This document shows, piece by piece, positions 63,594 through 64,000 of a stretch of DNA of 64,000 nucleotides. Source of the stretch: Pseudomonadales bacterium (GTDB lineage Bacteria; Pseudomonadota; Gammaproteobacteria; Pseudomonadales; Pseudohongiellaceae). Made by a program: the position numbers and the translations under genes. Under the pieces are notes generated by a model that saw only the letters and a list, made by a program, of their open reading frames with translations, was not told the DNA's origin and ran no database searches. The stretch spans positions 25,082-89,081 of the forward strand of contig JALRKV010000083.1 in NCBI GenBank assembly GCA_023254735.1, read 5' to 3'. Each line of letters starts with the position of its first letter. Positions within the stretch are counted from its first letter, which is position 1.

Positions 63594-64000
63594 CGCTGCA
63601 TTTTATTCAGGTAGAGTGCCTTATCGGCTGCGGCCAGGAGATTGGCTGACAACTGATCGGCGGACACTTTCTGCGCCAAGCAACTTGGGCTGACGAGCAC
63701 GGGTTTGCCCGCAGAATCTAGCACCGATACTCCGCTGGCAGCAGCGCTCGCAAAGCCAATGCTTATCGAAAAAGCGCGTGCCTCACCATTGTGGTCGAAC
63801 AGTAGCGGCGGCGCCTCGAGTCGATGAGCGACAGCGTCGCTTGCCTCTGCGCTGCACCCCGAAAGGACAATCGCAAACTCGTCACCGCCAATGCGATGAA
63901 TCGAATCCAAGAGTCGAACTTTAGCGACTAACACTCTAGCCAGCGACTTGAGGCAGGCACTGTCATCGACCATGGCTAGCCCCTGCCGAAACCAATTGCT
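63590..64000 (-). CDS. GGDEF-domain protein, C-terminal part
   Basis: The C-terminal 136 codons of a gene running off the right edge. HRIGGDEFAIVLSG is the active-site signature of diguanylate cyclases and is intact. SISIGFASA and ADKALYLNKMQ are the usual C-terminal GGDEF pieces. The upstream sensor part is outside the window. It probably makes cyclic di-GMP. Confidence 0.88.
   Translation of the reverse strand, partial: SNWFRQGLAMVDDSACLKSLARVLVAKVRLLDSIHRIGGDEFAIVLSGCSAEASDAVAHRLEAPPLLFDHNGEARAFSISIGFASAAASGVSVLDSAGKPVLVSPSCLAQKVSADQLSANLLAAADKALYLNKMQR

Noticed and set aside
1..64000. CRISPR arrays, tRNA/rRNA genes, insertion sequences, prophage
   Set aside because: No regularly spaced repeats, no cloverleaf or rRNA segments noticed, and no transposase, integrase or phage genes among the coding regions.

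Overview
The window reads as ordinary chromosome of a free-living, aerobic, heterotrophic Gram-negative bacterium, most likely a marine gammaproteobacterium. This is an inference from gene content: TonB-dependent receptors, SSS sodium symporters, a PhoX-like protein, DUF6152 and DUF6265 proteins, many exported proteins with Sec-type signals, and a HupE/transmembrane-anchor pair. There are no tRNA or rRNA genes, CRISPR arrays, insertion sequences or phage genes that I can see. Genes are dense, on both strands, in short operons.

Layout. 1-4666 (minus): an uptake and catabolism operon with a tiny Lys-rich ORF, an SSS symporter, a Gfo/Idh/MocA oxidoreductase, an aldo/keto reductase and a TauD/TfdA-type dioxygenase cut by the window edge. 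4761-8843 (plus): exported PQQ/cytochrome c dehydrogenase, double-VOC protein, epoxide-hydrolase-like enzyme. 8878-11179 (minus): OpuC-type osmolyte ABC importer. 11226-23175: mixed membrane and periplasmic proteins, a cytochrome/HupE/membrane-anchor operon, DUF6152 and GKPD-motif proteins, an MFS exporter and a PhoX-like protein. 23297-25600 (plus): EF-hand protein, ECF sigma factor, membrane regulator and CpxP-like sensor, overlapping as an operon. 26880-34278: cyclophilin, NHL propeller, a second SSS symporter with a small membrane partner, DEAD-box helicase. 34300-41897: lipoprotein, cytochrome/Vgb-like propeller, MATE pump, DUF411 protein, two rhodanese-type enzymes, DUF3014.

42057-42599 (minus) is the most striking locus: an exported AhpC/TSA peroxiredoxin whose active-site Cys codon is an in-frame UGA followed by a good bacterial SECIS-like hairpin. 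It is a predicted selenoprotein that ordinary gene calling splits into two ORFs.

44054-50289 (minus) is an iron uptake locus (TonB receptor, Fe(III)-binding protein, permease, ATPase) with a Fur-box-like site upstream. 50669-55617 carries an M28-like peptidase, a lectin-like secreted protein, a GST, an S41-like protein lacking its catalytic dyad, and a YiiX-type amidase. 55821-64000 carries an aldehyde dehydrogenase, a VOC protein, a cold-shock protein with a structured leader, an HIT protein, an SDR, a second TonB receptor, a CoA-type Nudix hydrolase and a GGDEF protein cut by the right edge.
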